This document shows positions 9,798 through 20,218 of a stretch of 64,000 bases of DNA, one piece after another (position 1 is the stretch's first letter; every line of letters starts with the position of its first letter). Under the pieces are notes generated by a model. The model ran no database searches. It was not told the DNA's origin and saw only the letters and a list, made by a program, of their open reading frames with translations. This DNA is from Tessaracoccus coleopterorum. GTDB lineage: Bacteria > Actinomycetota > Actinomycetes > Propionibacteriales > Propionibacteriaceae. Where the stretch lies: NCBI RefSeq assembly GCF_011174705.1, contig NZ_JAANIJ010000001.1, forward strand, positions 2,666,001 to 2,730,000. Direction: 5' to 3'. The translations under genes and the position numbers were made by a program.

Positions 9798-11658
9798 ATG
9801 AAGTTCAGGAGGACGAGCGCCGGAATCGGCCTCGCGCTGAGCGCCGCGCTGCTGTTCGGCGCGTGCACCAGCCCCGAAGCCGAGAACACCTCGGCACCCA
9901 CCGCCGGAGGTGAGCAGACCGGCACCGCCACCCAGTCCGCTGCGCCGACCGGCCCGCGAGCTGCCTGCAGGACGTCGGCATCACCGAGACCAAGGCCGGG
10001 CAGGTTGCCTACACCGGCGGCCCCGGCGCCTGGAACGGGTACAACTCGGTCACGTCGAAGACCTACTCGACCTACAACTCGGGCGTCGCAGCCCACATGT
10101 TCTCGAGCTTCATCTACTTCGGCACCGACGGCACCGTCTGTAACAACTCCGACTTCGGCTCCTTCGAGGTCACCTCGGAAGACCCGCTGACGGTGAAGTA
10201 CACCATCTCCGACGAGGCCGTCTGGTCGGATGGCACCCCGGTGACCATCAACGACTACCTGCTCGACTGGGCCGCCCAGAACCCCGAGTTCCTCGTCCCC
10301 GGCTACGCCAACGGTGAGGACCCCGAGGCCAAGGCCGTCTTCGACCACGTGTCGTCCTCCTTCGCCGAGTACGTGCTGAACGGCCCCGAGGGTGAGGTCG
10401 GAGGCAAGACCTTCACCGTCGTGTACAAGGAGGCCTACCCCGACTTCAAGCTGATGATCGGCTCCGCGCTCCCGGCCCACGTCGCCGCGACCAAGTCGGG
10501 CCTGACCCCGAGGCACTCGCCCAGGCGATCCTCGACAAGGACGCCACCACGGTCGCCAAGGTCGCGGAATTCTGGAACAACGGCTGGATGTACGACGAGG
10601 GCCAGCTTCCTGACCTCACCGAGACCCCGTCGTCCGGCCCTACAAGCTCAAGGAGGGCGGCTGGATCGCCGGCAACTCCCTGACGCTCGAGACCAACGAC
10701 AAGTACTGGGGTACCCGGCGGGCACCGAGAACCTGATCTTCCGCTTCATCGAGGACGCCGGCATGGCGCAGGCCCTCCAGAACGGCGACCTCCAGGTCAT
10801 CAGCCCCAGCCGACCGTCGACACCCTCGGTCAGCTCGAGGCGATCGGTGACTCGGTCAACGTCCACACCTTCGAGACCCTCACCTGGGAGCACCTCGACT
10901 TCAACTTCCGCTCCGTCAAGGATGCGCCGAAGAACGTGTTCGCAGACGACGCCGGCGGCCTTGCGCTGCGTGAGGCGTTCGCCTACTGCGTGCCGCGTCA
11001 GGAGATCGTCGACAACCTGATCAAGCCGATCAACCCCGACGCCGTCGTGATGAATGCCCGCGAGGTCTTCCCGTTCCAGGACAACTACGCTGACGTCGTG
11101 GCCGCCTCCTACGACGGTCGCTTCGACGCGGTCGACATCGAGAAGTCCAAGGCGAAGATCGCCGAGTCCGGCGTCGCCACCCCGATCGATGTCCGCATCG
11201 GCTACCGCGCGGGCAACCAGCGTCGCGCCGACCAGGTCGCCCAGATCGCGGCTTCCTGCAAGGACGCCGGCTTCAACATCATCGATGCCAACTCGGCCAC
11301 GTTCTTCGACACCGAGATGCCCAACGGTGACTACGAGGTTGCCCTGTTCGCGTGGGCCGGTTCCGGCCAGATCGCCTCGGGTCAGAACATCTACGTGACC
11401 AACAAGGGTCAGAACTACGGCATGTACTCCAACGCCAAGGTCGACGAGGCCTGGGGCACCCTCGCGGGTACCCTCGACACGGCCGTCCAGCAGGAGCAGG
11501 TCAAGGTCATCGAGAAGGAACTCTGGGACACCCTCTTCGGTCTCCCGATCTTCGCGCACCCCGGTGTCGCGGCCTCCGACGCAAAGATCCAGAACGTCCG
11601 TCCGACGTCCACCCAGGATCAGATCGTCTGGAACGCCCCGCAGTGGGTCATGAGCTGA
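9798..11658 (+). CDS. ABC transporter substrate-binding lipoprotein, family 5 (oligopeptide/dipeptide)
   Basis: Extracellular solute receptor of the SBP_bac_5 (OppA/DppA) family and first gene of the importer that runs to 16055. MKFRRTSAGIGLALSAALLF is a signal peptide ending in lipobox LFGAC, with lipidation expected at Cys23, followed by a Ser/Thr/Ala-rich linker. TVKYTISDEAVWSDGTPVTI and the ending DQIVWNAPQWVMS are family-typical. About 622 residues. Breaks near 9955, 10510, 10628, 10712 and 10813 are single missing bases. AAGGAG at 9786-9791 precedes the ATG by 6 nt. A strong hairpin behind the gene probably lowers read-through into the permeases, so the receptor is made in excess. Exact peptide ligand is unknown. 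Confidence 0.9.
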
Positions 11659-11690
11659 CCAGCGACTCACCGAGTCACTGATCAACGCAC

Positions 11691-11727
11691 AAAGGGGCAG
11701 GTGGCGCCAGGCCACCTGCCCCCTTTG
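11691..11727 (+). terminator. Hairpin between binding protein and permease genes
   Basis: AAAGGGGCAGGTGGC pairs with GCCACCTGCCCCCTTTG around a 5-nt loop, with one bulged C. It ends in TTT and not a long U tract, so it may act as an attenuator or 3' stabiliser for the upstream mRNA. Confidence 0.75.
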
Positions 11728-11825
11728 CGTTGGCGGCTCGTCACATATCCACCCCTGGCGTATGATCGGCCGTTGATTGGCCTCCTCAAGGAGAGGCCGT
11801 CAACTGTGTTAACCGAAGGACCATA

Positions 11826-13330
11826 GTGATCAGATACATCGCGAAACGGCTGGGGATCTCTCTGATGATCCTCGTGCTCGGCTCGTTGCTGATGTTCGTG
11901 CTGACCATCAACTCCGGCGACCCGCTCGCCGAGTACCGCGAGTCGAACGCACAGAACCGCGAGAACCTCATCAAACAGCGGATCGAGCACATGGGGCTCG
12001 ACGATCCCTGGTACGTGAGGTACTGGAACTGGCTCAGTGGGGTGTTCAGGGCGATCTCGGGCAGGACATCAACGGCCGCAACGTCAATGATCTGGTCGCC
12101 CAGGCGGCGGGTTCGACCCTCCGCCTCGTCGTCATCGCCACCGTCCTGGCCATCGTGCTGGGCGTGGTCCTCGGTATTCTGACCGCCATCCGCCAGTACA
12201 GCGGATTCGACTATGCGGTCACCTTCCTTGCGTTCGTGTTCTTCTCGCTTCCCGTGTTCTGGGCGGCGGTGCTCCTGAAGCATTACGCGGCCATCGAGTT
12301 CAACAACTGGATCGTGGACGCGACCTTCACGCCATTGCAGGTGGTGGCGATATCCGTTGTGCTGGGCTTCATTCTGATGGCGGCGCTCGGCGGCTCGATC
12401 AAGCGGCGCCTCATCACATTCGCCGTGTCCACCGCCGTCTTCGCCGGTGCGCTCTTCTACTTCTCCGCCGTCGCCTGGTTCCGTCGCCCGATGCTCGGAG
12501 TTCCGCTGTATGCGGTCGTCGTCGTGGCTGCCGGGGTCATCGTGTTGATGCTCACCGCCGGCTTCGACAACAAGCGGGTGCGTAACTCGATCGGCGTGAC
12601 GGCGCTGCTCGCGATCGTCGGCTACGCCGTCATGCGCGGGCAGCTCATGGCGAACCCGTCGACCCTGATGCTGTTCCTGTGTCTCCTCGCGGCCGTCGCC
12701 ATCGCGGTCGGCAGCGGATTCGCCTTCGGTGGGTTCAGCAGGAAGCAGGCGATCTCCACATCGGTGACCGTCGCGGTGCTGGCCTCCGCGGTCGCTCTCG
12801 TCGACCTGATGCTCAGCAACTGGAACGCCTACCTCAAGCAGAACCCGCGCCCGATTCCCACGATCGGCTCCGCGAGCCCGAACTTCACGTCCGACTACTG
12901 GGGCCACTTCATCGACGCGGCGACGCACCTGATGCTGCCGACGATCGTCCTGACGCTGGTGTCGGTCGCGAGCTACACGCGCTACACCCGCGCCTCGATG
13001 CTCGACGTCCTCAACCAGGATTACATCCGCACCGCCCGCTCGAAGGGTGTCTCGGAGCGCAAGGTCATCACGAGGCACGCCTTCCGCAACTCCCTGATCC
13101 CGCTCGCCACCATCGTGGCGTTCGACTTCGCGGGCCTCATCGGCGGCGCTGTCATCACCGAGACGGTGTTCGGTTGGCAGGGCATGGGCAACATGTTCAA
13201 GGTGGGCCTGACAGCCGTCGACCCACCACCGGTCATGGCGTTCTATCTGGTGACGGGCACAGCCGCCGTGGTGATGAACCTCGTCGCGGACATCGCCTAC
13301 GCCTTCCTCGACCCGCGGATCGCGCGCTAG
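11826..13330 (+). CDS. ABC transporter permease (DppB/OppB type) with a large internal insertion
   Basis: Membrane subunit of the peptide importer. GTG start at 11826: MIRYIAKRLGISLMILVLGS is the standard DppB N-terminus. The C-terminal half is the normal MetI-like domain with the EAA-type coupling loop (TARSKGVSERKVITRHAFRN) and GGAVITETVFGWQGMG. Between FFSLPVFWAAVLLKHYA and SDYWGHFIDAATHLMLPTIV lies about 190 extra residues containing roughly five to six hydrophobic segments, so the protein is about 502 residues against the usual 310-340. One missing G near 12048 breaks the 5' part; the insertion itself is in clean frame. A 3-codon gap separates it from the next permease. Confidence 0.9.
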
Positions 13331-13339
13331 GAGCCGGCC

Positions 13340-14319
13340 ATGACTGATCCCAACAACACGATGCCCTCCATCGAGCCCGAGGCAGATACGAAGTTCTCCG
13401 TGGAGGAGGACGTCGACACCACGAACACCAGGTCGTACTCCCAGGGCCAGCTGGTCCGTAGGCGATTCCTCCGGCACAAGGCCGCGATGGTCTCCATGCT
13501 CGTTCTGGTCTTCATCGTCCTGCTCGCCATCACGTCGATCGGCTACGGCCCGATCCCCGGCTGGTGGGACAAGACCTTCATCGACACCTACCCGAAGATC
13601 GGCAACGGCGAGCCCACCATCAAGCTGTGGCCACCGTCGCTGGGTGAGCACCCGTTCGGGCAGGACACCACAGGCAAGGACTACTTCGCCCTGGTGATGC
13701 GGGGCGTCCAGCAGTCGCTGCTGATCGCGTTCACCGTCGGCATCCTCGCCACCATCATCGGCACCACCATCGGCGCCATCGCAGGGTTCTACCGCGGCAT
13801 CACCGAGGCCTTCCTGATGCGGATGACCGACCTGTTCATCATCATCCCGACGCTCGTGCTCGCTGCCGTGCTCGGCCGCATGACCGGCGGCAACATCTAC
13901 ATGCTGGCCATCGTGCTCGCGCTCGTGTCCTGGACCGGCCTGGCCCGCCTGGTGCGCGGTGAGGTGCTGTCGCTGCGTGAGCGGGAGTTCGTGATGGCGG
14001 CCCGCGCGCTCGGCACCCCCGGCCCGAGGATCATCTTCCGGCACATCCTGCCCAACGCGCTCGGCACGATCGTCGTCAACGCGACGCTGCTCATCTCCTC
14101 GGCGATCCTCATCGAGACCTCACTGTCGTTCCTCGGCTTCGGTGTCAAGGCCCCCGACACCTCGCTCGGTCTGCTCGTCAGCACCTACCAGACAGCGCTG
14201 ACCGGCCGGCCGTGGCTGTTCTGGATCCCGGCATGTTCATCCTCGTGTTCTCGCTGTGCGTCAACTTCATCGGTGACGGCCTCCGTGACGCGTTCGATCC
14301 CCGCCAGCAGATGGACTGA
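13340..14319 (+). CDS. ABC transporter permease (DppC/OppC type)
   Basis: Second membrane subunit of the importer. An acidic cytoplasmic head (about 45 residues) leads to RRRFLRHKAAMVSMLVLVFI, the OppC_N transmembrane segment. HPFGQDTTGKDYFALVMRG is the conserved periplasmic loop of DppC proteins, and REREFVMAARALGTPGPRII is the coupling loop that contacts the ATPase. After one missing G near 14231 it ends FSLCVNFIGDGLRDAFDPRQ, the classical DppC C-terminus. About 326 residues. The start follows the upstream stop by 9 bp and the ATPase gene begins 11 bp downstream. Confidence 0.94.
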
Positions 14320-14330
14320 GGTAGCCCGAC

Positions 14331-16055
14331 ATGACCGAAAGCAAGACCTTCACCGGGGAGAACCCGGCGCTCAAGTTCGACAACCTCGACGTCCAGTTCC
14401 GGACAGAGTTCGGCATAGTCCACGCGGTCAAGGGCCTGACGCTCAGCGTCGAGCCCGGTGAGGTGATGGCGCTGGTCGGCGAGTCCGGTTCCGGTAAGTC
14501 CGTCACGGCCACCACCGCGCTCGGCCTGCTCCCGAAGACCGCCCGCATCACCGGAGACACGGTCGTCAATGACCAGGTGATCGGCGACCTGTCGCTGCGC
14601 GACCTGCGGGCCATCCGCGGCCGCAAGGTCGCCATGGTCTTCCAGGAGCCGATGACCGCGCTCAATCCGGTCATCAAGATCGGCGAGCAGCTCACCGAAT
14701 CCATGGAGGTGCACGGCGTCGCCTACGGCCGCGAGGCATGGGCGCGGGCGATCGACCTGCTCGCCGCCGTCGGCATCCCGGCGCCCGAGCGCCGCGTCAC
14801 CCAGTTCCCGCACGAGCTGTCCGGCGGCATGCGTCAGCGCGTCGTGATCGCGATGGCGCTGTCGTGTGACCCTGACGTCATCATCGCCGACGAGCCGACC
14901 ACCGCCCTCGACGTGACCGTGCAGGCCGACATCCTCGACCTGCTGCGCTCGCTCAAGGACAAGCTCAACACGGGCATCCTGCTCATCACGCACAACATGG
15001 GTGTCGTCGCCGACATGGCGGACAACGTCGCCGTGATGTTCAAGGGCAACGTCGTCGAGCGGGGACCGGTCAACGAGGTGCTGCTCAAACCGCAGCACCC
15101 CTACACCAAGAAGCTGCTGGCTGCCGTGCCGCACCTCGGCGAGGGCCCCGGCCAGTTCGGCATCGCGCCGGCCCCCGTCGCCGAGGGCGCGGAGACCGCG
15201 CTGGAGATCGGCAACCTCGTCGTCGAGTACAAGCGCACGGGCAAGAAGCCCTTCCGCGCCGTCGACGACGTGAGCTTCGACGTGAAGCGCGGCGAGATTG
15301 TCGGGCTGGTGGGCGAGTCCGGTTCCGGCAAGTCGACCATCGGCCGCGCGCTGCTCGGGCTCATCCCGTCGGAGTCAGGCTCCGTGTCGGTGCTCGGCGA
15401 GGACCTGCTCTCCATCCGTGGGGCGCAGCTGAAGCAGCTGCGCAAGCGCATCGGCGTGATCTTCCAGGATCCCGCCGCTTCGCTGAACCCGCGCTTCCCG
15501 ATCGGCGACGTGATCGCCGAGCCGCTGAGCGTTCACGGGGTGGGGACGAAGAAGGACCGCGAGGCGCGCGTCCACGAGCTCCTCGAGGCCGTCCAGCTGC
15601 CCCGCTCCACGTACAACCGCTACCCGCACGAGCTCTCCGGCGGCCAGCGGCAGCGTGTCTCGATCGCCCGTGCGCTCGCGCTGCGTCCGGAGATCCTGAT
15701 CGCCGATGAGCCCACATCGGCACTGGACGTGTCGGTCCAGGCCTCGGTGCTCGCGATGTTCACCAGCCTGCAGCGGGACTTCGGCTTCGCCTGCCTGTTC
15801 ATCTCGCACGACCTCGCCGTGATCGATGCGCTGGCACACCGCGTCGTGGTGATGCAGTACGGCAAGATCGTCGAGCGCGGCACCCGTGATCAGGTGCTGC
15901 TCAACCCGCAGGAGGAGTACACCAAACGCCTCCTTGCGGCGGCTCCGGTGCCGAACCCGATCGAGCAGAAGGTGCGTCGCGACGAGCGGCACGCGCTGCT
16001 CAAGTCGCTCGGCGACACGGTCGCGGAACTGGACACCCGCGAGCTGCATCAGTAG
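14331..16055 (+). CDS. Double ATPase subunit of the peptide ABC importer (DppD-DppF fusion)
   Basis: One intact protein of 574 residues holds both ATPases of the importer. The first half has Walker A GESGSGKSVTATTALG, signature LSGGMRQRV and Walker B VIIADEPTTALDV; its end AVPHLGEGPG lies at the usual DppD oligopeptide C-domain position. The second half has GESGSGKSTIGRALLGLIP, LSGGQRQRVSIARALA and ILIADEPTSALDVSVQA. Fused ATPases of this kind are common in actinobacteria. Last gene of the operon, closed by a perfect terminator hairpin. Confidence 0.96.
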   Translation: MTESKTFTGENPALKFDNLDVQFRTEFGIVHAVKGLTLSVEPGEVMALVGESGSGKSVTATTALGLLPKTARITGDTVVNDQVIGDLSLRDLRAIRGRKVAMVFQEPMTALNPVIKIGEQLTESMEVHGVAYGREAWARAIDLLAAVGIPAPERRVTQFPHELSGGMRQRVVIAMALSCDPDVIIADEPTTALDVTVQADILDLLRSLKDKLNTGILLITHNMGVVADMADNVAVMFKGNVVERGPVNEVLLKPQHPYTKKLLAAVPHLGEGPGQFGIAPAPVAEGAETALEIGNLVVEYKRTGKKPFRAVDDVSFDVKRGEIVGLVGESGSGKSTIGRALLGLIPSESGSVSVLGEDLLSIRGAQLKQLRKRIGVIFQDPAASLNPRFPIGDVIAEPLSVHGVGTKKDREARVHELLEAVQLPRSTYNRYPHELSGGQRQRVSIARALALRPEILIADEPTSALDVSVQASVLAMFTSLQRDFGFACLFISHDLAVIDALAHRVVVMQYGKIVERGTRDQVLLNPQEEYTKRLLAAAPVPNPIEQKVRRDERHALLKSLGDTVAELDTRELHQ

Positions 16056-16070
16056 TTCCCGGCACAACAA

Positions 16071-16100
16071 CCGGGCGCCGACCGACAGGTCGGCGCCCGG
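16071..16100 (+). terminator. Terminator of the peptide importer operon
   Basis: Perfect 13-bp stem CCGGGCGCCGACC / GGTCGGCGCCCGG with loop GACA, followed by TCGTGTT. Confidence 0.85.
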
Positions 16101-16116
16101 TCGTGTTCCGGGTCGG

Positions 16117-16122
16117 TAGCCT
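16117..16122 (+). promoter_or_regulatory. -10 hexamer of a probably leaderless promoter
   Basis: TAGCCT ends 7 nt before the methyltransferase ATG at 16130, with no ribosome binding site between. Confidence 0.45.
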
Positions 16123-16129
16123 GCAACTC

Positions 16130-17240
16130 ATGAACCCGAAGCCCTCGAATCGGCCATGGCGGAGGCCGACCCGTCGTCACTGGCGGCGGGGAGCGACTGC
16201 GCCGTCGCTTCGGCCCGACGACGCGGCCTGGGCGCTGGGCCAGGCCACGCTCCGTCGCAGGGCGGCGGCGAAGTTCTCGCGGGCCGGCGAGATGCTCTTC
16301 ACCCGCGACGGCCTGGAGCAGGCGAGCCGGGAGCCGGTCGCCCGCTGGCGCGCTGCCAGGTTCGCGGCCGCGGGCGTGCGGGAGGTCTGGGACCTGGGTG
16401 CGGGATCGGCTCGGACGCGATGGCGTTCGCGGAGGCCGGGCTGCGGGTGGTCGCGATCGATGCCGACCCTGAGACGGCCGCCGTGGCGGCGCACAACCTC
16501 TCGCTGGTGGGTGGCGGCGAGGCCCGGACGGGGCTCGCGGAAGAGGCCGGAGTGTCGGAGGGTGCCGCGGTCTTCCTCGACCCCGCGCGCCGCACCGCGA
16601 GGGGACGCACCTGGAACGTGGCCGACTTCACGCCTCCCTGGGAGTTCGTGCTCGCCCAACTTGCCTCAGCGCGGTTCGTGGCGGTCAAGCTCGGCCCCGG
16701 CATCCCGAAGGAGCTCATCCCCGACGGTGTCCTCGCGGGCTGGGTGAGCGAGCACGGCGACGTGGTCGAGGCCACCGTGTGGAACAGGCTCGGCACCGGC
16801 ACCGAGGCCGTGGTGCTCCCGCACGAACTGCGTCCGCGGGTCGCCGTCCGGGCGCTCGACGTGCGCCCCCTCGGCCGTTACCTGATCGAACCCGACGGGC
16901 CGTCATCAGGGCAGGCCTGATCTCCGAGGTCGCTGCGGAAGCCGACGTGTGGCTGCTCGACGCCCACACCGCCTACCTGTCCTCAGACGCGCCGGTGGTC
17001 ACGCCCTTCGCGACGACGTTCGAGATCGACGAGGTGCTGGCCTACGACGTGCGGGTGCTGCGCCGCTGGGTGGCCGACCGTGGGATCGGGACGCTGGAGA
17101 TCAAGAAGCGCGCCATCGACGTCGACCCCGCCGAGTTGCGCAGGCGCCTCAAGCCGAAGGGGAGGGCCTCTGCAACGCTGATCCTCGCGCGGACCACCGC
17201 GGGCACCGTCGCGATCGCCGCGCACCGGCTCGGCCGGTAA
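16130..17240 (+). CDS. Class I SAM-dependent methyltransferase with THUMP-like C-terminus
   Basis: Reconciled protein of about 370 residues. The N-terminal part carries LGQATLRRRAAAKF and EMLFTRDGLEQAS, typical of actinobacterial proteins annotated as THUMP-like methyltransferases. The SAM site reads WDLGCGIGSDAMAFAEAGL after repair (motif I) and VVAIDADPETAAVAAHN (motif II). FLDPARRTARGR is the D/N-P-x-R catalytic-loop motif. The C-terminus (TLEIKKRAIDVDPAELRRRL) is the THUMP-like end. Breaks near 16145, 16190, 16405 and 16905 are single missing bases. The substrate is unknown; RNA modification is inferred from the domain. Confidence 0.85.
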
Positions 17241-17250
17241 CGTGGCGCCC

Positions 17251-17733
17251 ATGCCCTACTCGCCCGAGCTCACCACACTGGCCTACGTCACCGATCCGTC
17301 CCGCACCAGGGTGCTGCTGGTGCACCGGAGCGCCCGTGACACAGACGAGCAGCTCGGCAAGTACAACGGGCTCGGCGGGAAGGTGGAGCGTGACGAGGAC
17401 GTCGTCGAGGCGATCCGCCGCGAGCTCCGCGAGGAGGCGGGCATCGAGGCGACCGGGCTCGAACTGCGCGGCACGGTGTCCTGGCCCGGGTTCAACGGCC
17501 GGGACGTGTTCGGCTTCGTGTTCCTGGTGACGTCCTTCACCGGAGAGGTCCCGGAGGCAAACGAGGAGGGCACCCTCGCCTGGCATGACGTCGCCACCAT
17601 GATGGAGCTGCCCATGTGGGACGGCGACCGCCACTTCCTGCCGCTCGTGTTCGACGGGTCTGTCACCCAGTTCCACGGCACGATCCCCTACGACGGCGGG
17701 CACAGCGTCGGCTGGCAGGTCAGCCGACTGTAG
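17251..17733 (+). CDS. NUDIX hydrolase, MutT/8-oxo-dGTP diphosphatase-like
   Basis: Intact 160-residue protein. The NUDIX box GKVERDEDVVEAIRRELREE continues AGI and fits G-x5-E-x7-REU-x-EE-x-G-U. The end (WDGDRHFLPLVFDGSVTQFH) resembles MTH1/MutT-type enzymes that clear 8-oxo-dGTP or related nucleotides. Start at 17251 (MPYSPELTTLAYV) is preferred to the in-frame codon at 17242 because TAACGT (17238-17243) sits 7 nt upstream as a leaderless -10. The gene follows the methyltransferase by 10 bp, so it may also be co-transcribed. Confidence 0.85.
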   Translation: MPYSPELTTLAYVTDPSRTRVLLVHRSARDTDEQLGKYNGLGGKVERDEDVVEAIRRELREEAGIEATGLELRGTVSWPGFNGRDVFGFVFLVTSFTGEVPEANEEGTLAWHDVATMMELPMWDGDRHFLPLVFDGSVTQFHGTIPYDGGHSVGWQVSRL

Positions 17734-17819
17734 CCGTGGCGCCGGACGTCGCAGACGACAACGGCCGGCCGATGGGGAGCGCCTGAACCGTCGCGGAATC
17801 CCTGTCACCGGCAGCCCGG

Positions 17820-18601
17820 TCAGGCGGCCGCGCCGGTGGCCTCCGCGAAGGTGCCGCGTCGGTTGGCCCGCCGCAGGATCCGCAGCATCGGCAGACCCAC
17901 CACGCAGAGAGTGAGGATCGTCGTCACGGCCCGCCCGAGGTTCCAGGCCATGCTGGTGGCCAGGTTGAACAGCGCGAACCGGTGCAGGTTCTCGAGTACC
18001 GGGGCTCCGGCCACGTAACTGAGGTCGGTGGCGAGCCCCAGCGAGAAGGGCCACATCGCCAGATCGACCAGCGCGCCGTACAGGAACGCCGTGACGGCGG
18101 CGTAGGCGCTGAGGAGCGCGATCTCGGCCCACCCCTTCGCCCGCGGCAGGGCCCCGGCGCCCATCGCCACGAACGACGCGGCCAGCAGTTGGTAGGGCAG
18201 CCATGGGCCGACGCCGCCGGTCAGCACCGCGGAGGTGAACAGCGTGGTGCTGCCGAGCAGGAATCCGAACGTCGGCCCGAACACCCGCCCTCCGAGGATC
18301 AGCGGCACGAACACGAACTCGACCCCGCCGGTGCCCGCGCCGAGCGGGCGGGCCAGCGCCCCGAGCGCCGACAGCACTCCGAGCATGGCGAGGCTCTTGA
18401 CGTCGATGGTGCCCCGGCTGAGTTCGGAGACCACGATGCCGAGCAGCACGGGAGCAGGATGGCGAACACGAACGGGGACTGGCTGTTGCCGTCCAGCGCG
18501 GCGGAGGGGACCACCAGGAGAGGCCAGGTGAAGGCCAGCAGCCCGGCGATCGCCGCCACCGTCAGCATGGTGGCCGAGACCCGGTCGATGCGGGTGCTCA
18601 C
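17820..18601 (-). CDS. ECF transporter S component, probably for cobalamin or its precursors
   Basis: Last gene of the minus-strand ECF operon. About 260 residues with some six hydrophobic helices. Visible segments include LGALARPLGAGTGGVEFVFV, LGGRVFGPTFGFLLGSTTLF and GPWLPYQLLAASFVAMGAGA, which fit the CbrT/YkoE-like S components that bind substrate in the membrane. One missing base near 18450 splits the N-terminal helices. The start overlaps the ATPase stop by 4 bp. The substrate call rests on the cobalamin riboswitch in front of the operon, not on S-component sequence alone. Confidence 0.82.
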
Positions 18602-20218
18602 GTCGGCACCATCTCGGCGGCGAGCGCCTCGCGCACCTCCGCCACCGTCAGCACGTCATGCGGGTGGAAGACCTTCGCGACCTGCGGGGAGAAGGCGGGT
18701 GAGGCGCAGCAGACGGTGCGGGTGGGGCCGTCTGCGACGATGTCGCCCTCGGCGAGCACGATGCAGCGTTCGGTGGTCTGGGCGGCGAACTCCACGTCGT
18801 GGGTCGAGATGAGGACGCAGGCACCCTCGGAGGCCAGCCGCCTGACGATCCCCGTCAGCTCCGCCTTCATCTGGTAATCGAGGCCGCGGGTCGGCTCGTC
18901 GAGGCAGATCACGGCCGGGCGCGCCGCCAACTGGATGGCCAGCACCAGGGCGAGGCGCTGCCCCTCCGACAGGTCGCGCGGGTTGCGGTGATCGGGCAGG
19001 TCGGCGCCCAGCCGGGCCAGGATCGCCCGCGTGGTGCCAGGCTCCGCATGGGATTCCCGGTCGGCCTGGCGCAGCTCCTCCCCGACGGTGGGCAGGTACA
19101 GCAGGTCGGCGGCCGACTGCGGCACCAGGCTGACCAGGCGGCGGGCCTCCTGGTCGGGCACCGTGCGGGGATCGGCGCCGGACACGTCGAGCCGACCGGA
19201 GCTCGCCACCGCACCCTGGAGCGCCCACATCAGCGACGACTTCCCGGAGCCGTTGCGGCCCATCAGGGCGACGACCGTGCCTGCCTGCAGCTCGAGGTCG
19301 ACCTTGACGGCGCACAGGTCGCCGTAGTGGACGGCGAGGTCGGTCGCGGTGAGGACCGGCGTGAGTCCGTCCGTGCGCCAGGAGACCGACTCCTTCGGCA
19401 GATCGGGCAGGCGCACCCGTGGCCCTCGTCCGCCACCTTGCGGCGGGCGTTGCGCACGCTGGTGGCGACCGTCGGCCAGCCGAGCACCTCGGAGAGCTGG
19501 GCCAGCGGTGGCTTCACGTCGGCGATCCCCAGGATCTCGTCGGTCGGCCCGAACACGGCCCGACCGTCACCGGGCAGCCAGATGGCCGAGTCTGCCGCGT
19601 GCATGACGCGTTCCAGCCGGTGCTCGGCGAGCACCACGGTGAGGCCGACGTCGTGCACCAGGGTGGTGATGGCCGCGAGCACGTCCTGCGCCGCGGTGGG
19701 GTCGAGCGCGGACGTCGGCTCGTCGAGCACCAGCACCCGGGGCTGGGCCGCCAGCACCGCCGCGATCGCGACCCGCTGCTGCTGCCCGCCCGACAGTTCG
19801 ACCAGCGGCCGCCGCCGCAGGTCGGCGATGCCCATCAGGTCGAGGGTCTCCTCGACCCGCTTGCGCATCGTCACGGGGCCGAGGCCCAGTTGCTCCATTC
19901 CATAGGCCACCTCGTCCTCGACGACATCGGTGACGAATCCGGAGAGCGGGTTCTGGCCCACGAAGCCGACGAGGTCGGCCAGGTCGCGGGGGCGGACCCC
20001 GGCCACATCCACGCCGCCGACCCGGACACCTCCGCTCATGGTCGCCCGGTGGTCATGGGGACCAGCGCATTGATGCAGCCGAGCAGGGTCGACTTTCCGG
20101 TGCCCGTCCGGCCCACCACGACACACAGGTCGGACTCACGGATGCGGCCGGTGACGTCGTGGAGGATGGGTTCCCCGGCGTCCGGCTGGGTGAGCGTGAC
20201 GTGGTCGAACTCGATCAT
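18598..20218 (-). CDS. ECF transporter double ATPase (EcfA-EcfA' fusion)
   Basis: Two ABC ATPases in one chain of about 540 residues. N-terminal domain: MIEFDHVTLTQPDAGEPILH, Walker A VVGRTGTGKSTLLG, ELSGGQQQRVAIAAVLA, LVLDEPTSALDP. C-terminal domain: MGRNGSGKSSLMWALQG, a shifted signature DLSEGQRLALVLAIQL, and ICLDEPTRGLDYQ. They power the ECF module by binding the T component. Frame breaks lie near 20040 and 19420. ATGA overlap with the T gene upstream and a 4-bp overlap with the S gene downstream show a single operon. Confidence 0.92.

Noticed and set aside
11786..14044. Long antisense frame over the peptide permeases
   Set aside because: His/Asp/Arg-rich translation without any domain; both plus-strand permeases are unmistakable.
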